Shown here piece after piece: positions 1 through 6,704 of a stretch of DNA of 9,596 nt. Made by a program: the position numbers and the translations under genes. The notes beneath the pieces were generated by a model. That model had not been told where the DNA came from, searched no databases, and saw only the letters and a list, made by a program, of their open reading frames with translations. Each line of letters opens with the position of its first letter. Within the stretch, counting starts at the first letter, position 1. Origin of the DNA: CAZADH01 sp964483805 (lineage in GTDB: Bacteria; Muiribacteriota; Ozemobacteria; Ozemobacterales; Ozemobacteraceae); assembly GCA_964483805.1 (NCBI GenBank), contig CAZADH010000239.1:1-9596 (forward strand), given 5' to 3'.

Positions 1-1614
1 GTGACGCGCGTGCTGTCGTTGGCCACCGACTTCTCGACGGTGAAGTGCCGATCTGCCTCCTTGGCAATCTGGTGCAGGTGCGTGACCAGTAGCACCTGCC
101 GGTGGCGCGAGAGTTCGGCGAGGTTGGCGGCCACCTGCTCGGCCGTCGTTCCGCCGACGCCGGCATCGATCTCGTCGAAGACGAGAAACCCCGAATCATC
201 ACACTCGGCCAGGACCGTGCGAATCGCCAGGGCGAGTCGCGACAACTCGCCGCCCGAGGCAACGCGGGCCATCGGAGCCGCTGGCGCGCCCGGGTTGAGC
301 GCGACCCAGAAGGCCACTTCTTCGCACCCGTTGGGACCGGCAGCACCGGTGTTGACCCGCACCTCGAAGCCCGCCCGCGGGAACCCCAGGGGCGGCAGCT
401 TGGCGGTCACGCTCCGGGCCAGTTGCCGGGCCAGCTTGCGCCGGCCTTCGCCGACCGTCTCGGCCAGTTCGCGGAACCGCTGCTCGGCGGCGGCGAGTTC
501 CTGTTGGTGTTTGCGCAGGGCCGTGTCGGGGGCGCTCAGTTCGCCGATCTCACGGCGGATGTCGGCGTGCAGCGCCATCAATGCGGCGGGTTCGCAGCGG
601 TAGCGGCGGCACAACTGAGAAATCGTCGCCAGGCGGCGTTGCACGGTGTCGAGACGCAACGGGTCGAACACCAGGTCATCGGTTGCCCGTTGCGTATCGC
701 GGCCCAGTTCGGTGAGATTGATGACGACATCTTCGAGGCGGTTCGCCAGTTCGGCAAGGTCGGTGCCGTGATCGCGGATGCGTCGCAACGCCTCCCGGGC
801 CCGTTGCAGCAGTGCCCGGGCGCCGGTGGCCTCGCCGTGTTCGTCGCCGTCAAAGGCGTCGAGAGCCGTCTTCAGCGCCGTGGCAATCTCTTCGGCATGC
901 GCCAGTTTCTTCTCTTCGTCGAGCAGAGTCGTCGGTTCTTCGGCATCGGTCAGCGCCAGTTAACTCAGCGTCTGGTCGGCATGTCGCAGCTCGTCCAGGC
1001 GCTCCTAGGCCCGTTGCAGGNNNNNNNNNNTGCTCGGCGATGGACTGCAGGATCGCGGCACGGCGCTCCTCGAGTTCGCGCAGGGCCTGTTTGCGTTGGC
1101 CGATGTCCGTCCATGTTTGCTTGAGTTGGCTGAGGTTGGCCTGGTGGGCGCGGTCGCCGAGTCGGTCGAGCAGATGGCGCTGCACGGTCGGTTGCAGCAA
1201 GGACTGGTGCTCGTTCTGGCCATGAATCTCGACGAGGGTTTGGCCAATTCTCTGCAGCTGGCTGGTCTGGGTGAGAATGCCGTTGATCCAGCATTGGCCG
1301 CTGCCTTCACTCTTGAACGTGCGCGAAATCGTGAGCAGATCGGGGTCGTCGTCATTGGCGAGCCCGGCCTCGGCCAGTGCCGCTTTGACTTCGGGCATGG
1401 TGGCAATGGCGAAGACGCCCTGCACGCGGGCGGGCCGTCCCCGATCGAGCACCAGGCCGGTGCGCCCGCGCTTGCCGGCGAGCAGCTTGATCGACTCGAG
1501 CAATACGCTCTTGCCGGCACCGGTTTCACCGGTGATCGCGTTGAGCGCCGGCGAGAACTCGAGCCGGGCTTCATCGATGAAAAGGAAATTGGTGACGTGC
1601 AGTTCATTCAACAT
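1..1614 (-). CDS. recN: DNA repair protein RecN, 3' partial, interrupted by an N gap and two in-frame stops
   Basis: RecN is a cytoplasmic SMC-like ATPase that acts at DNA double-strand breaks during recombination repair. Seen: the ATG at 1614 is preceded by AGGAA (1626-1622) at a 7-base spacing. The Walker A motif GETGAGKS is at residues 29-36, and the family motif IHGQNEHQSLL follows before the gap. After the gap, in the frame whose codons start at 1019, come a coiled-coil-like stretch, the ABC signature SGGELSR (257-237), Walker B FDEIDAG (179-159) and the VTHL loop. The gene runs off the window at base 1. About 534 codons are visible, against roughly 550-570 for the family, so perhaps 25-35 C-terminal residues are missing. 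In-frame TAG (1007-1005) and TAA (962-960) lie just downstream of the gap at 1021-1030. Sequence before and after them is otherwise normal RecN, so base errors at a contig edge are the simplest reading, though a recent pseudogene is possible. Confidence 0.93.
960..962 (-). other. In-frame TAA stop within recN
   Basis: In the RecN frame the codon between LRHADQTLS and LALTDAEEP reads TAA. One base change from GAA or CAA would give it. The downstream sequence stays in frame and remains typical RecN to the window edge. Confidence 0.85.
1005..1007 (-). other. In-frame TAG stop within recN, 14 bases from the gap
   Basis: In the post-gap RecN frame the peptide reads LQRA, then TAG, then ERLDELRHAD. 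One base change from TGG, CAG, GAG or AAG would give TAG. Closeness to the contig edge makes a consensus error likely. Confidence 0.85.
1021..1030. other. Assembly gap (ten N) inside recN
   Basis: Ten N join two contigs within the recN coiled-coil region. The frame before the gap ends in an incomplete codon starting CA, and the frame after it begins with the last base (C) of a codon. For an intact gene the missing length must therefore be a multiple of three, so ten is a placeholder and not the real size. Judged from RecN architecture only a few residues seem to be missing. Confidence 0.97.
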
Positions 1615-1684
1615 GGTGGGGTTCCTGACTCTGAATGCCGCGCGAACGGTCGCCCGAACACGTGGAGACTGTGAAATACTTTGT

Positions 1685-1693
1685 ATTGTATCA
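1685..1693 (-). promoter_or_regulatory. Candidate extended -10 promoter for recN
   Basis: Read on the minus strand the sequence is TGATACAAT, an extended -10 element (TGn followed by a 5/6 match to TATAAT), in an AT-rich patch unlike its surroundings. No good -35 box lies upstream because the spacer runs into the terminator hairpin. Transcription would start about 62 bases before the recN ATG. Inferred from motif match only. Confidence 0.35.
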
Positions 1694-1698
1694 ATGCA

Positions 1699-1736
1699 GA
1701 ACAAACCCCCTGGCCGAACGGTTCGGACCAGGGGGT
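1699..1736 (-). terminator. Rho-independent-like terminator of the SpoIID-type gene
   Basis: A near-perfect hairpin occupies 1736-1705: outer arms ACCCCCTGG / CCAGGGGGT (9 pairs), one unpaired base, and an inner stem CCGAA / TTCGG around a 3-base loop. On the minus strand it is followed by TTTGTT (1704-1699), a short imperfect U tract. On the plus strand there is no U tract, which sets the direction. It sits about 90 bases after the TGA of the upstream gene and separates that gene from recN. Confidence 0.7.
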
Positions 1737-1823
1737 CGGACGGGATCTTGTCGTCATGGCCGGAGGGGCATCGTGTTCAGGATTCGGCGCCCTGCCCATG
1801 GCGCCGCTCCCGCGTTGCGGTGG

Positions 1824-3434
1824 TCAGCGGATGTCGGCCGCGCGCGGGGAGGTGCGCAACCCGGCGTTCCCCCAGAACAGGTGCCGGACCTGCGTGGTCG
1901 TCCGCCCGGCATCTCGTTCGGCGCTGGCGGCCGGGGCCGGTTGTTCACCGAGGAGGTCGGCCAGCAGTTTGACCCGCCGATGCGAGGGCGGTTGCGGGGC
2001 CGAGCCGCGAATCGCACGTGACAGCGTGGGCGGCAGGACATCGAGCTCGGCCGCCGAACTGCGCCCCGAGGCGAACAGGCGGGCGGCGGCTTCGCGGTCA
2101 GCGCGCGCCTTGACGGCGGGATTGATCGGCTCGTCGGCCTTGGCTGCCGGCGCAGGAACGGCCGGAGTCTTGGTGGTGGTCGCCGCGGTGGTCACCCCCG
2201 GCTTCGCCGGTACCACCGGTGCGGTCGCCGGTTTGTCATCTTTTGTATTCTTTGCATTGGCTCGGTTGGCGCCGGCGGCGTCGGTTGCCGGCGCGTTCAC
2301 CCCGGTCGCTGCGGCCGGTGCCGGTGCGCTCATGGCCAGGCGGGTTGCGGTCGCGCCGCCGGAGACCAGCAACTGGGTGCCTGGGTAGTAGAACCCGAGA
2401 ATCTGGCGGGCGTTGTAGCCGGCACGGGCCATTCCGGTGGCGCCGTCCTGGCACATGCCGACCCCGTGACCACGTCCGCGACCACGCACCTCGACCACGA
2501 CGTCGCGGGCCTCAGCGCGTCGGCCCTTGCGCAATGCCGTGTTGACCGTGGCCCGCTCGGGCCGGCCGTTGGGTTGGGCGCCGCGGGCAGCCCGGCGCAC
2601 GACCTGCGCGCCGCGGCCGAAATTGCGCGACCACGAGCAGAACGCATGACCGTTGCCGACGCGATCGGGATGCCGCGCCAGGTAGGGTTGGCCGCCGCCG
2701 CCGAAGACCTCGCGCACGCTGCGCACGACGCCGCCGCAGTTGCAGTGATACATGGCGTTGATCGGCTCACCGTTATAGATCAAGATCTGGCCGGCGGTAG
2801 CCCGCACGGCGCGCGAGCACTCGGGGGTCTCTTTGCGCATGCCCGTATACGCCTGGCAATGCGGCTGATCGCACAGATCGTAGTCGGCCCCGTGTCGGTT
2901 GCGGTTGCGCAGAATCTAGCTGCGCGCCGCGATGGCCTGCGCCTGCAATGCAGCCGGAGGCGCATCGACATCGATTTCGCTGGGAACGACCGACATCAGG
3001 TAATCTTCGAGCGGGACGACATTAATGAAGCGCAGGCCGCCGCCGCGACCGCCCCGCACCTCGAGCGATCCGCGGAACGCCTGACCGCGACGGGCTCCGG
3101 CCATGAGCACCATGTGACTCGGCGGCCGCCCGACCGACGACAACAACACCGGATGGGTGCCACTGTAGATGGTCTTGCCGCCCAGAGCGACCACGACTCC
3201 GGCACCGCCGGCACTGAGTGTGATTCCGGCCGGACACGGACCCGAGAAGATGCCGCTGTTGGATTGGGCATCGAAGACCTCGATAAAACCGCTGCTGGGT
3301 TGAACGTTGACCCGACTCGGATGGCCAACCTGGGTCAGGCCGATGCGAACCAGGCGCGACTCGGGGGCCGCTGCCTGAACCGATACGGCGAGAGACAGGA
3401 GTAAACAAAAGAGGATCAGCGTGCGTTTCGACAT
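1824..3434 (-). CDS. Exported SpoIID/LytB-domain protein, interrupted by one in-frame TAG
   Basis: SpoIID/LytB proteins are envelope-associated, SpoIID being a lytic transglycosylase that cuts peptidoglycan. Seen: the ATG at 3434 starts a signal peptide (positive MSKR, hydrophobic core, likely cut after VQA, residues 19-21). The SpoIID domain follows: LEDYLMSVVPSEI at 142-154 (E153 matches the catalytic Glu), AQAIAARS at 165-172, a CDQPHCQAY stretch, YHCNCGG, then GHGVGMCQ at 322-329 and YYPGT near 349-353. Codon 173 is TAG (2918-2916), where the family motif AAR(T/S)Y has Tyr. The frame on both sides is the same, so this is one substitution and not a frameshift. If read through, the product has 536 residues. 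From about residue 361 a tail of ~175 residues is Ala/Pro/Thr-rich, then more mixed, with no domain I recognise. It ends in TGA ahead of a hairpin terminator. Orthology to sporulation SpoIID is not implied. Confidence 0.85.
2916..2918 (-). other. In-frame TAG replacing the conserved Tyr of the SpoIID domain
   Basis: The peptide reads AQAIAARS, TAG, ILRNRNRHGADYDLC in one continuous frame. The family usually has a Tyr after AAR(T/S), and TAC or TAT to TAG is a single change. If the stop is real, translation ends just after the catalytic segment and loses the rest of the domain. A possible restart at the ATG at 2840 would lack the signal peptide and the catalytic Glu. Confidence 0.88.
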
Positions 3435-3437
3435 GCC

Positions 3438-3455
3438 GATCAGGTTACCCTGATC
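3438..3455. repeat. Palindrome directly before the SpoIID-type gene (operator or hairpin)
   Basis: Perfect 7-base arms GATCAGG / CCTGATC flank a 4-base centre. On the minus strand the sequence is GATCAGGGTAACCTGATC, ending four bases before the ATG at 3434. It covers the -10 box of the promoter candidate, which is where a repressor site would lie. As RNA it could form a small hairpin that hides AGGG, the only Shine-Dalgarno-like bases near the start. Confidence 0.55.
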
Positions 3456-3470
3456 CCACCCCTCGGTCAA
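3442..3470 (-). promoter_or_regulatory. Candidate sigma70-type promoter of the SpoIID-type gene
   Basis: On the minus strand TTGACC (3470-3465, 5/6 match to the -35 box) is followed by exactly 17 bases and then TAACCT (3447-3442, a weak -10 box). Normal geometry puts the transcription start near 3435, one base before the ATG at 3434, so the mRNA would be essentially leaderless. This agrees with the lack of a well-placed Shine-Dalgarno sequence. Motif-based inference. Confidence 0.42.
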
Positions 3471-3538
3471 GCACGTTTGCCGATGTCTGCCGGTGATGGC
3501 GAAGTCCCATCAGTATGCGGGTTTCGACGTCATCCACC

Positions 3539-3557
3539 CATCTGACGCCGTCAGATG
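3539..3557. repeat. Perfect palindrome behind trkH
   Basis: CATCTGAC and GTCAGATG are 8-base perfect inverted arms around GCC. The element lies about 45 bases after the trkH stop and 105 bases before the SpoIID-type start. On the minus strand it is followed by a G-rich stretch without a U tract. A factor-assisted 3' end, an RNA-stabilising hairpin or a protein-binding site are all possible. Confidence 0.5.
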
Positions 3558-3559
3558 CG

Positions 3560-3574
3560 GGGCGGGACCCGCCC
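3560..3574. repeat. GC-rich palindrome next to the first one
   Basis: GGGCGGG and CCCGCCC are perfect 7-base arms around a single A. The centre would have to open to form an RNA loop, leaving a stem of 4-5 GC pairs. It is the first structure the RNA polymerase meets after the trkH stop (about 29 bases on) and adjoins the palindrome at 3539-3557. Together they may form a 3' end structure for the trkA-trkH mRNA. No U tract is seen. Confidence 0.42.
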
Positions 3575-3602
3575 GCCCACGAAGGGCGTAGTGGTCGCGT
3601 CT

Positions 3603-5237
3603 CTACTTGCGCCAGGTGCGCAAGCTGAACAGGGCGAGCACCGGGAAGATTTCGAGACGGCCCATCAGCATGAGCAGACACAGGATCCACTTGCCAGCCG
3701 TGGGCACGGTGTAGTAGTTCCGAATCGGTCCGACACCGGCCAGACCGGGCCCGACGTTGCCCAACGTGCCCAGGCATGCCGAAAATGCGGTGACTAGCGA
3801 GCCGTTGAGTGGGTCCTCGCCGGTGTCTCGGGCCGTTGTCACCAGGGTGGCGGCCGACGTGGCTGCTGGAGGCGGCCCGCTTCGGAGGGCAGCCTGGCCA
3901 TCGCAGACCAACGCAAGGCTGAAGGTTCCGATAATCAGTGCCCCGAGGTAGAAAATCGAGAATCCCAACAGGCTTCCGACCACCTCGCGTTCGACCGGAC
4001 GACCCTCGAACTTCGTCACCACAACCTGGCGCGGGTTGATCGTCTTGATCAGTTCTCGCCACGCGAAAGTCAGCAGAATCACAATGCGTGCCACCTTCAT
4101 CCCGCCGCTCGTGGAACCTGCACAACCGCCAACGAGCATCAGAATCAACAAGAGAATGCGGGTGGCGGTCGGCCACAGGTCGAAATCGTCGGTGGCAAAA
4201 CCGGTGGTGGTCATGATCGAGACCACTTGAAACAACGCGGAACGCACGGCCGAAAGCGGAGTATACTGCTTTGCCTTGTCGCCACCTATGACCACTGCTT
4301 TGTCAATTGGGCTGGCACAAACCAGCAACAGCGCGATGATCGCGGTTGCCCCAATGACGAAACCGAGATACACACGAAACTCCGACGAGCGCCACAGCAC
4401 ACGCAGAGACCGCTCGGTCCAGGCATTGAAGAGGAGGACGAAGTTCGTTCCGGCCAGAAACATGAACACGACGATGATCATCTCGGCCATGAATGCGCCC
4501 AAGGGTGACATGCCGCTTTGTGGGCCGGAAAACCAGGCAACCGAAGCATTGTAGTTGGAATATCCGCCCGTGGCCATGCTCGCGAAGGAGTGGCACAGTG
4601 CGTCGAAGAACGACAGTCCGCAGACTTTGAGCAAGACAATCTGTGCAAGGGTCAGACCCACGTAGATCTTCCACAGTGTTTTCGCCGTCTCGACGATGCG
4701 CGGCTTGAGGCGGTCTTTGGTCGGGCCGGGGACCTCGGCCCTAAACAGTTGGTATCCGCCCGTTCCCAGCAGCGGCAGGATGGCGACGACGAGCAGGATG
4801 ATGCCCATGCCCCCGAGCCAGTGGGTCAGGCTGCGCCAGAACAACAACGGTCGCCCGAGTTTCTCGATGTCAGGCAGAATCGAGGCGCCGGTCGTGGTCA
4901 AGCCGCTCATGCACTCGAAGTAGCCGTCGGTGAGGCTCAGTTCGAGCGGATACGCAAGATGAAACGGCAATCCGCCCAAGCCGGCCAGGAGCACCCATGC
5001 GATGGCCGTGACCGCCATGCCTTCGCGGGTGCCGATGGCGTCTTCGGTGGCGAAGCGTGAGAACGCAAGATAGAGCCCGGCGCCGATCACGGTGCCCAAA
5101 ATGGCGGTCTCGAGCAGGGCCATCGTTTCGCGGGGCCGATCGCCGGCGAGCATGAACCAGATCGAAGTGAACAGGATAAACGCCGAAAACACCATGAAAA
5201 TGACGCCGAGAACGGAAGCAACCGCGCGTTTGTTCAC
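3603..5237 (-). CDS. trkH: Trk/Ktr potassium uptake system, membrane pore subunit TrkH
   Basis: Potassium translocating subunit in the inner membrane, working with TrkA. Seen: a 544-residue hydrophobic protein with the fourfold membrane-pore-membrane layout of the superfamily. The four filter segments are SGLTTTGAS (111-119), MATGGYS (221-227), IMTTTGF (341-347) and TLGNVGPG (491-498). GGCAGSTSGGMK (370-381) matches the conserved stretch after the third pore loop. The start is a GTG at 5237 that overlaps the TGA of trkA as GTGA, which implies translational coupling. The open frame goes on upstream but only inside trkA and out of family. The C-terminus (LRTWRK, then TAG) looks natural. Residues about 446-480, just before the fourth pore loop, hold a polar Ala/Pro/Thr/Gly-rich insert that makes the protein longer than the usual ~480-500 residues. 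Confidence 0.93.
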   Translation of the reverse strand: MNKRAVASVLGVIFMVFSAFILFTSIWFMLAGDRPRETMALLETAILGTVIGAGLYLAFSRFATEDAIGTREGMAVTAIAWVLLAGLGGLPFHLAYPLELSLTDGYFECMSGLTTTGASILPDIEKLGRPLLFWRSLTHWLGGMGIILLVVAILPLLGTGGYQLFRAEVPGPTKDRLKPRIVETAKTLWKIYVGLTLAQIVLLKVCGLSFFDALCHSFASMATGGYSNYNASVAWFSGPQSGMSPLGAFMAEMIIVVFMFLAGTNFVLLFNAWTERSLRVLWRSSEFRVYLGFVIGATAIIALLLVCASPIDKAVVIGGDKAKQYTPLSAVRSALFQVVSIMTTTGFATDDFDLWPTATRILLLILMLVGGCAGSTSGGMKVARIVILLTFAWRELIKTINPRQVVVTKFEGRPVEREVVGSLLGFSIFYLGALIIGTFSLALVCDGQAALRSGPPPAATSAATLVTTARDTGEDPLNGSLVTAFSACLGTLGNVGPGLAGVGPIRNYYTVPTAGKWILCLLMLMGRLEIFPVLALFSLRTWRK

Positions 5238-6601
5238 GGGTGGAAGGGGCGCGGTACGTCGAACAGTTTGCGCAACTGCGGTAGCGCGGCGGTGGTCGAG
5301 AACACGACCACACGATCTCCGGGCGCAATGACCGAGTTGCCGCCCGCGATCTCGATCCCGTTCGGGCGCACGATTGCGCCAATGCGGGCATCGGTCGGAA
5401 TCAACCCGGCGAGCGACACCAGGGGTTTCTCGACGATCGGGCAGCCGGCGGCGGCAACCAATTCCTGCACCTCGGCGCGCAGGTCGTAGAGGGGAATCAA
5501 CGATACGATTTGCCCCGCGCGCACCATCCAGACGATCGTGCCTTGGGCGAGCGTGCTCGGATTGATCGCCGAATCGATGCCGTGCCGCTCGGCGACGGCG
5601 ACGAAATCGGGTTCGCTCATGTGCACGATGGTCTTGCCGACGCCCCGTTCCTTGGCCAACAGGGCCGACATGACGTTGGTGGCATCGTCGTCGAGCAACG
5701 AGCAGAATACCTGAAAATGCTGAAGGCGCAACTCGTCGAGGACATCGAGGTTCATGCACGACCCGCGCATGACGCTGACCCGGTCGAGTTCGGCGCCAGC
5801 CCGCACACACCGCTCGGGATCGTCGTCGATCAGCGTTACGTCGGTGCCGTGTTCCACCAGCTTGCGGGCGAGGCCGATGCCCATGCTCGTTGCTCCGTGG
5901 ATCGCCACTTTGGTAATGGGTTGCACCTGACGATGCAACTTCTGCACGAACGGCTGGAGCGCTTCGCGGGGTATGATGACGTGGATGCGATCGCCCTTTT
6001 CGACGGTGACGTTGCCGCTGGGAATGATGACCTGTTCACCACGCAGAATGGCGGCGAGCAGAAACTTGCCGGGAACCATGCCGTGGAGTTTGGCCATCGT
6101 ACATCCGTGCATCGGCGAGTCGTCGGGCACCAGGAACTCGACGAAGAGAATGCGACCGTCGGCCAGTTCGGCGGCCTCGATCGCACCCTTGGTGTAGATC
6201 AAGGACTCCATTTCTTGCACGGCGAGTTGTTCCGGATTGATGACCCGATCGATTGGCAACTGGTTTCGGGTCAGCAACGACGAGGGGTCGTAATACTCGG
6301 GATTGCGAATGCGGGCAATGCAGCGCTTTACACCGAAGTTCTTGGCCAGCAGACAGACGATCATGTTTTTCTCGTCGGAATCGGTGACCGCGACCACCAC
6401 GTCGGCGCTGTCGATCCCGGCTTTGGCGAGCAGCGGTGGCGACGCGCCGATGCCCTGAATGATGAGGGCGTCGAGCTTGCTGCCGATCTCACGACACAAC
6501 ACCGGATCTTTCTCGATGATCACGATGTCATGGCCTTCGGTCAGCAGATTGCGCGCGACTTCAAACCCGAGTCGCCCGCCGCCGACGATAAGAACCCGCA
6601 C
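5234..6601 (-). CDS. trkA: Trk potassium uptake regulator TrkA (two RCK units)
   Basis: Cytoplasmic nucleotide-binding subunit that gates TrkH. Seen: 455 residues with a duplicated RCK layout. The first Rossmann fold has GGGRLG at 7-12 and an acidic residue at E30, as expected for NAD binding. A first TrkA-C domain covers roughly 140-215. The second Rossmann fold starts near 231 (HGATSMGIG, 235-243) and ends its second strand in IDDD (258-261). A second TrkA-C domain lies at about 375-440. The start is GTG at 6601: an in-frame TAA stands three codons upstream, so no earlier start is possible, and AAGGGAG (6619-6613) gives a Shine-Dalgarno 11 bases away. The second nucleotide loop is G-x-T-x-x-G instead of G-x-G-x-x-G, so it may bind another ligand or bind weakly. 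It overlaps trkH by four bases. Confidence 0.95.
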   Translation of the reverse strand: MRVLIVGGGRLGFEVARNLLTEGHDIVIIEKDPVLCREIGSKLDALIIQGIGASPPLLAKAGIDSADVVVAVTDSDEKNMIVCLLAKNFGVKRCIARIRNPEYYDPSSLLTRNQLPIDRVINPEQLAVQEMESLIYTKGAIEAAELADGRILFVEFLVPDDSPMHGCTMAKLHGMVPGKFLLAAILRGEQVIIPSGNVTVEKGDRIHVIIPREALQPFVQKLHRQVQPITKVAIHGATSMGIGLARKLVEHGTDVTLIDDDPERCVRAGAELDRVSVMRGSCMNLDVLDELRLQHFQVFCSLLDDDATNVMSALLAKERGVGKTIVHMSEPDFVAVAERHGIDSAINPSTLAQGTIVWMVRAGQIVSLIPLYDLRAEVQELVAAAGCPIVEKPLVSLAGLIPTDARIGAIVRPNGIEIAGGNSVIAPGDRVVVFSTTAALPQLRKLFDVPRPFHP

Positions 6602-6645
6602 TGCTGCTTACGCTCCCTTGGTCCGACAACTCCGAGGCAGGCGTC

Positions 6646-6674
6646 ATACTACCATACGAGTCAATGCATGTCGC
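6646..6674 (-). promoter_or_regulatory. Weak promoter candidate for trkA-trkH
   Basis: On the minus strand GCGACA (6674-6669, 4/6 to TTGACA) is followed by 17 bases and TAGTAT (6651-6646, 4/6 to TATAAT). The predicted start is about 37 bases before the trkA GTG. The 103-base gap between nadE and trkA (6602-6704) shows no clear terminator, so transcription from nadE may also read into trkA. Confidence 0.25.
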
Positions 6675-6704
6675 TGATTGTTGGCGCGACGCAGAGAAAT
6701 GCGC

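Noticed and set aside
850..1020. Continuation of the pre-gap recN frame beyond the gap
   Set aside because: The peptide there has no RecN similarity. The true frame after the gap is shifted, as shown by SGGELSR and FDEIDAG further on.
102..1124. 340-codon plus-strand frame across the N gap
   Set aside because: Antisense to recN, and it crosses the gap only because N codons are not counted as stops.
2838..2918. Frameshift splitting the SpoIID-type gene
   Set aside because: Both halves are in the same frame and the codons between 2918 and 2840 encode expected family sequence. The break is one stop codon.
2466..3404. 312-codon plus-strand frame
   Set aside because: Antisense to the SpoIID-type gene, whose domain motifs fix the real strand and frame.
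3435..3470. Earlier TTG start (3470) for the SpoIID-type gene
   Set aside because: It would add twelve polar residues before the signal peptide, lacks a ribosome site, and these bases coincide with a -35 box match. The ATG at 3434 starts a normal signal peptide.
5238..5810. N-terminal extension of trkH upstream of 5237
   Set aside because: This part lies wholly inside trkA in another frame and is rich in Arg and Pro. TrkH homology begins at the GTG at 5237.
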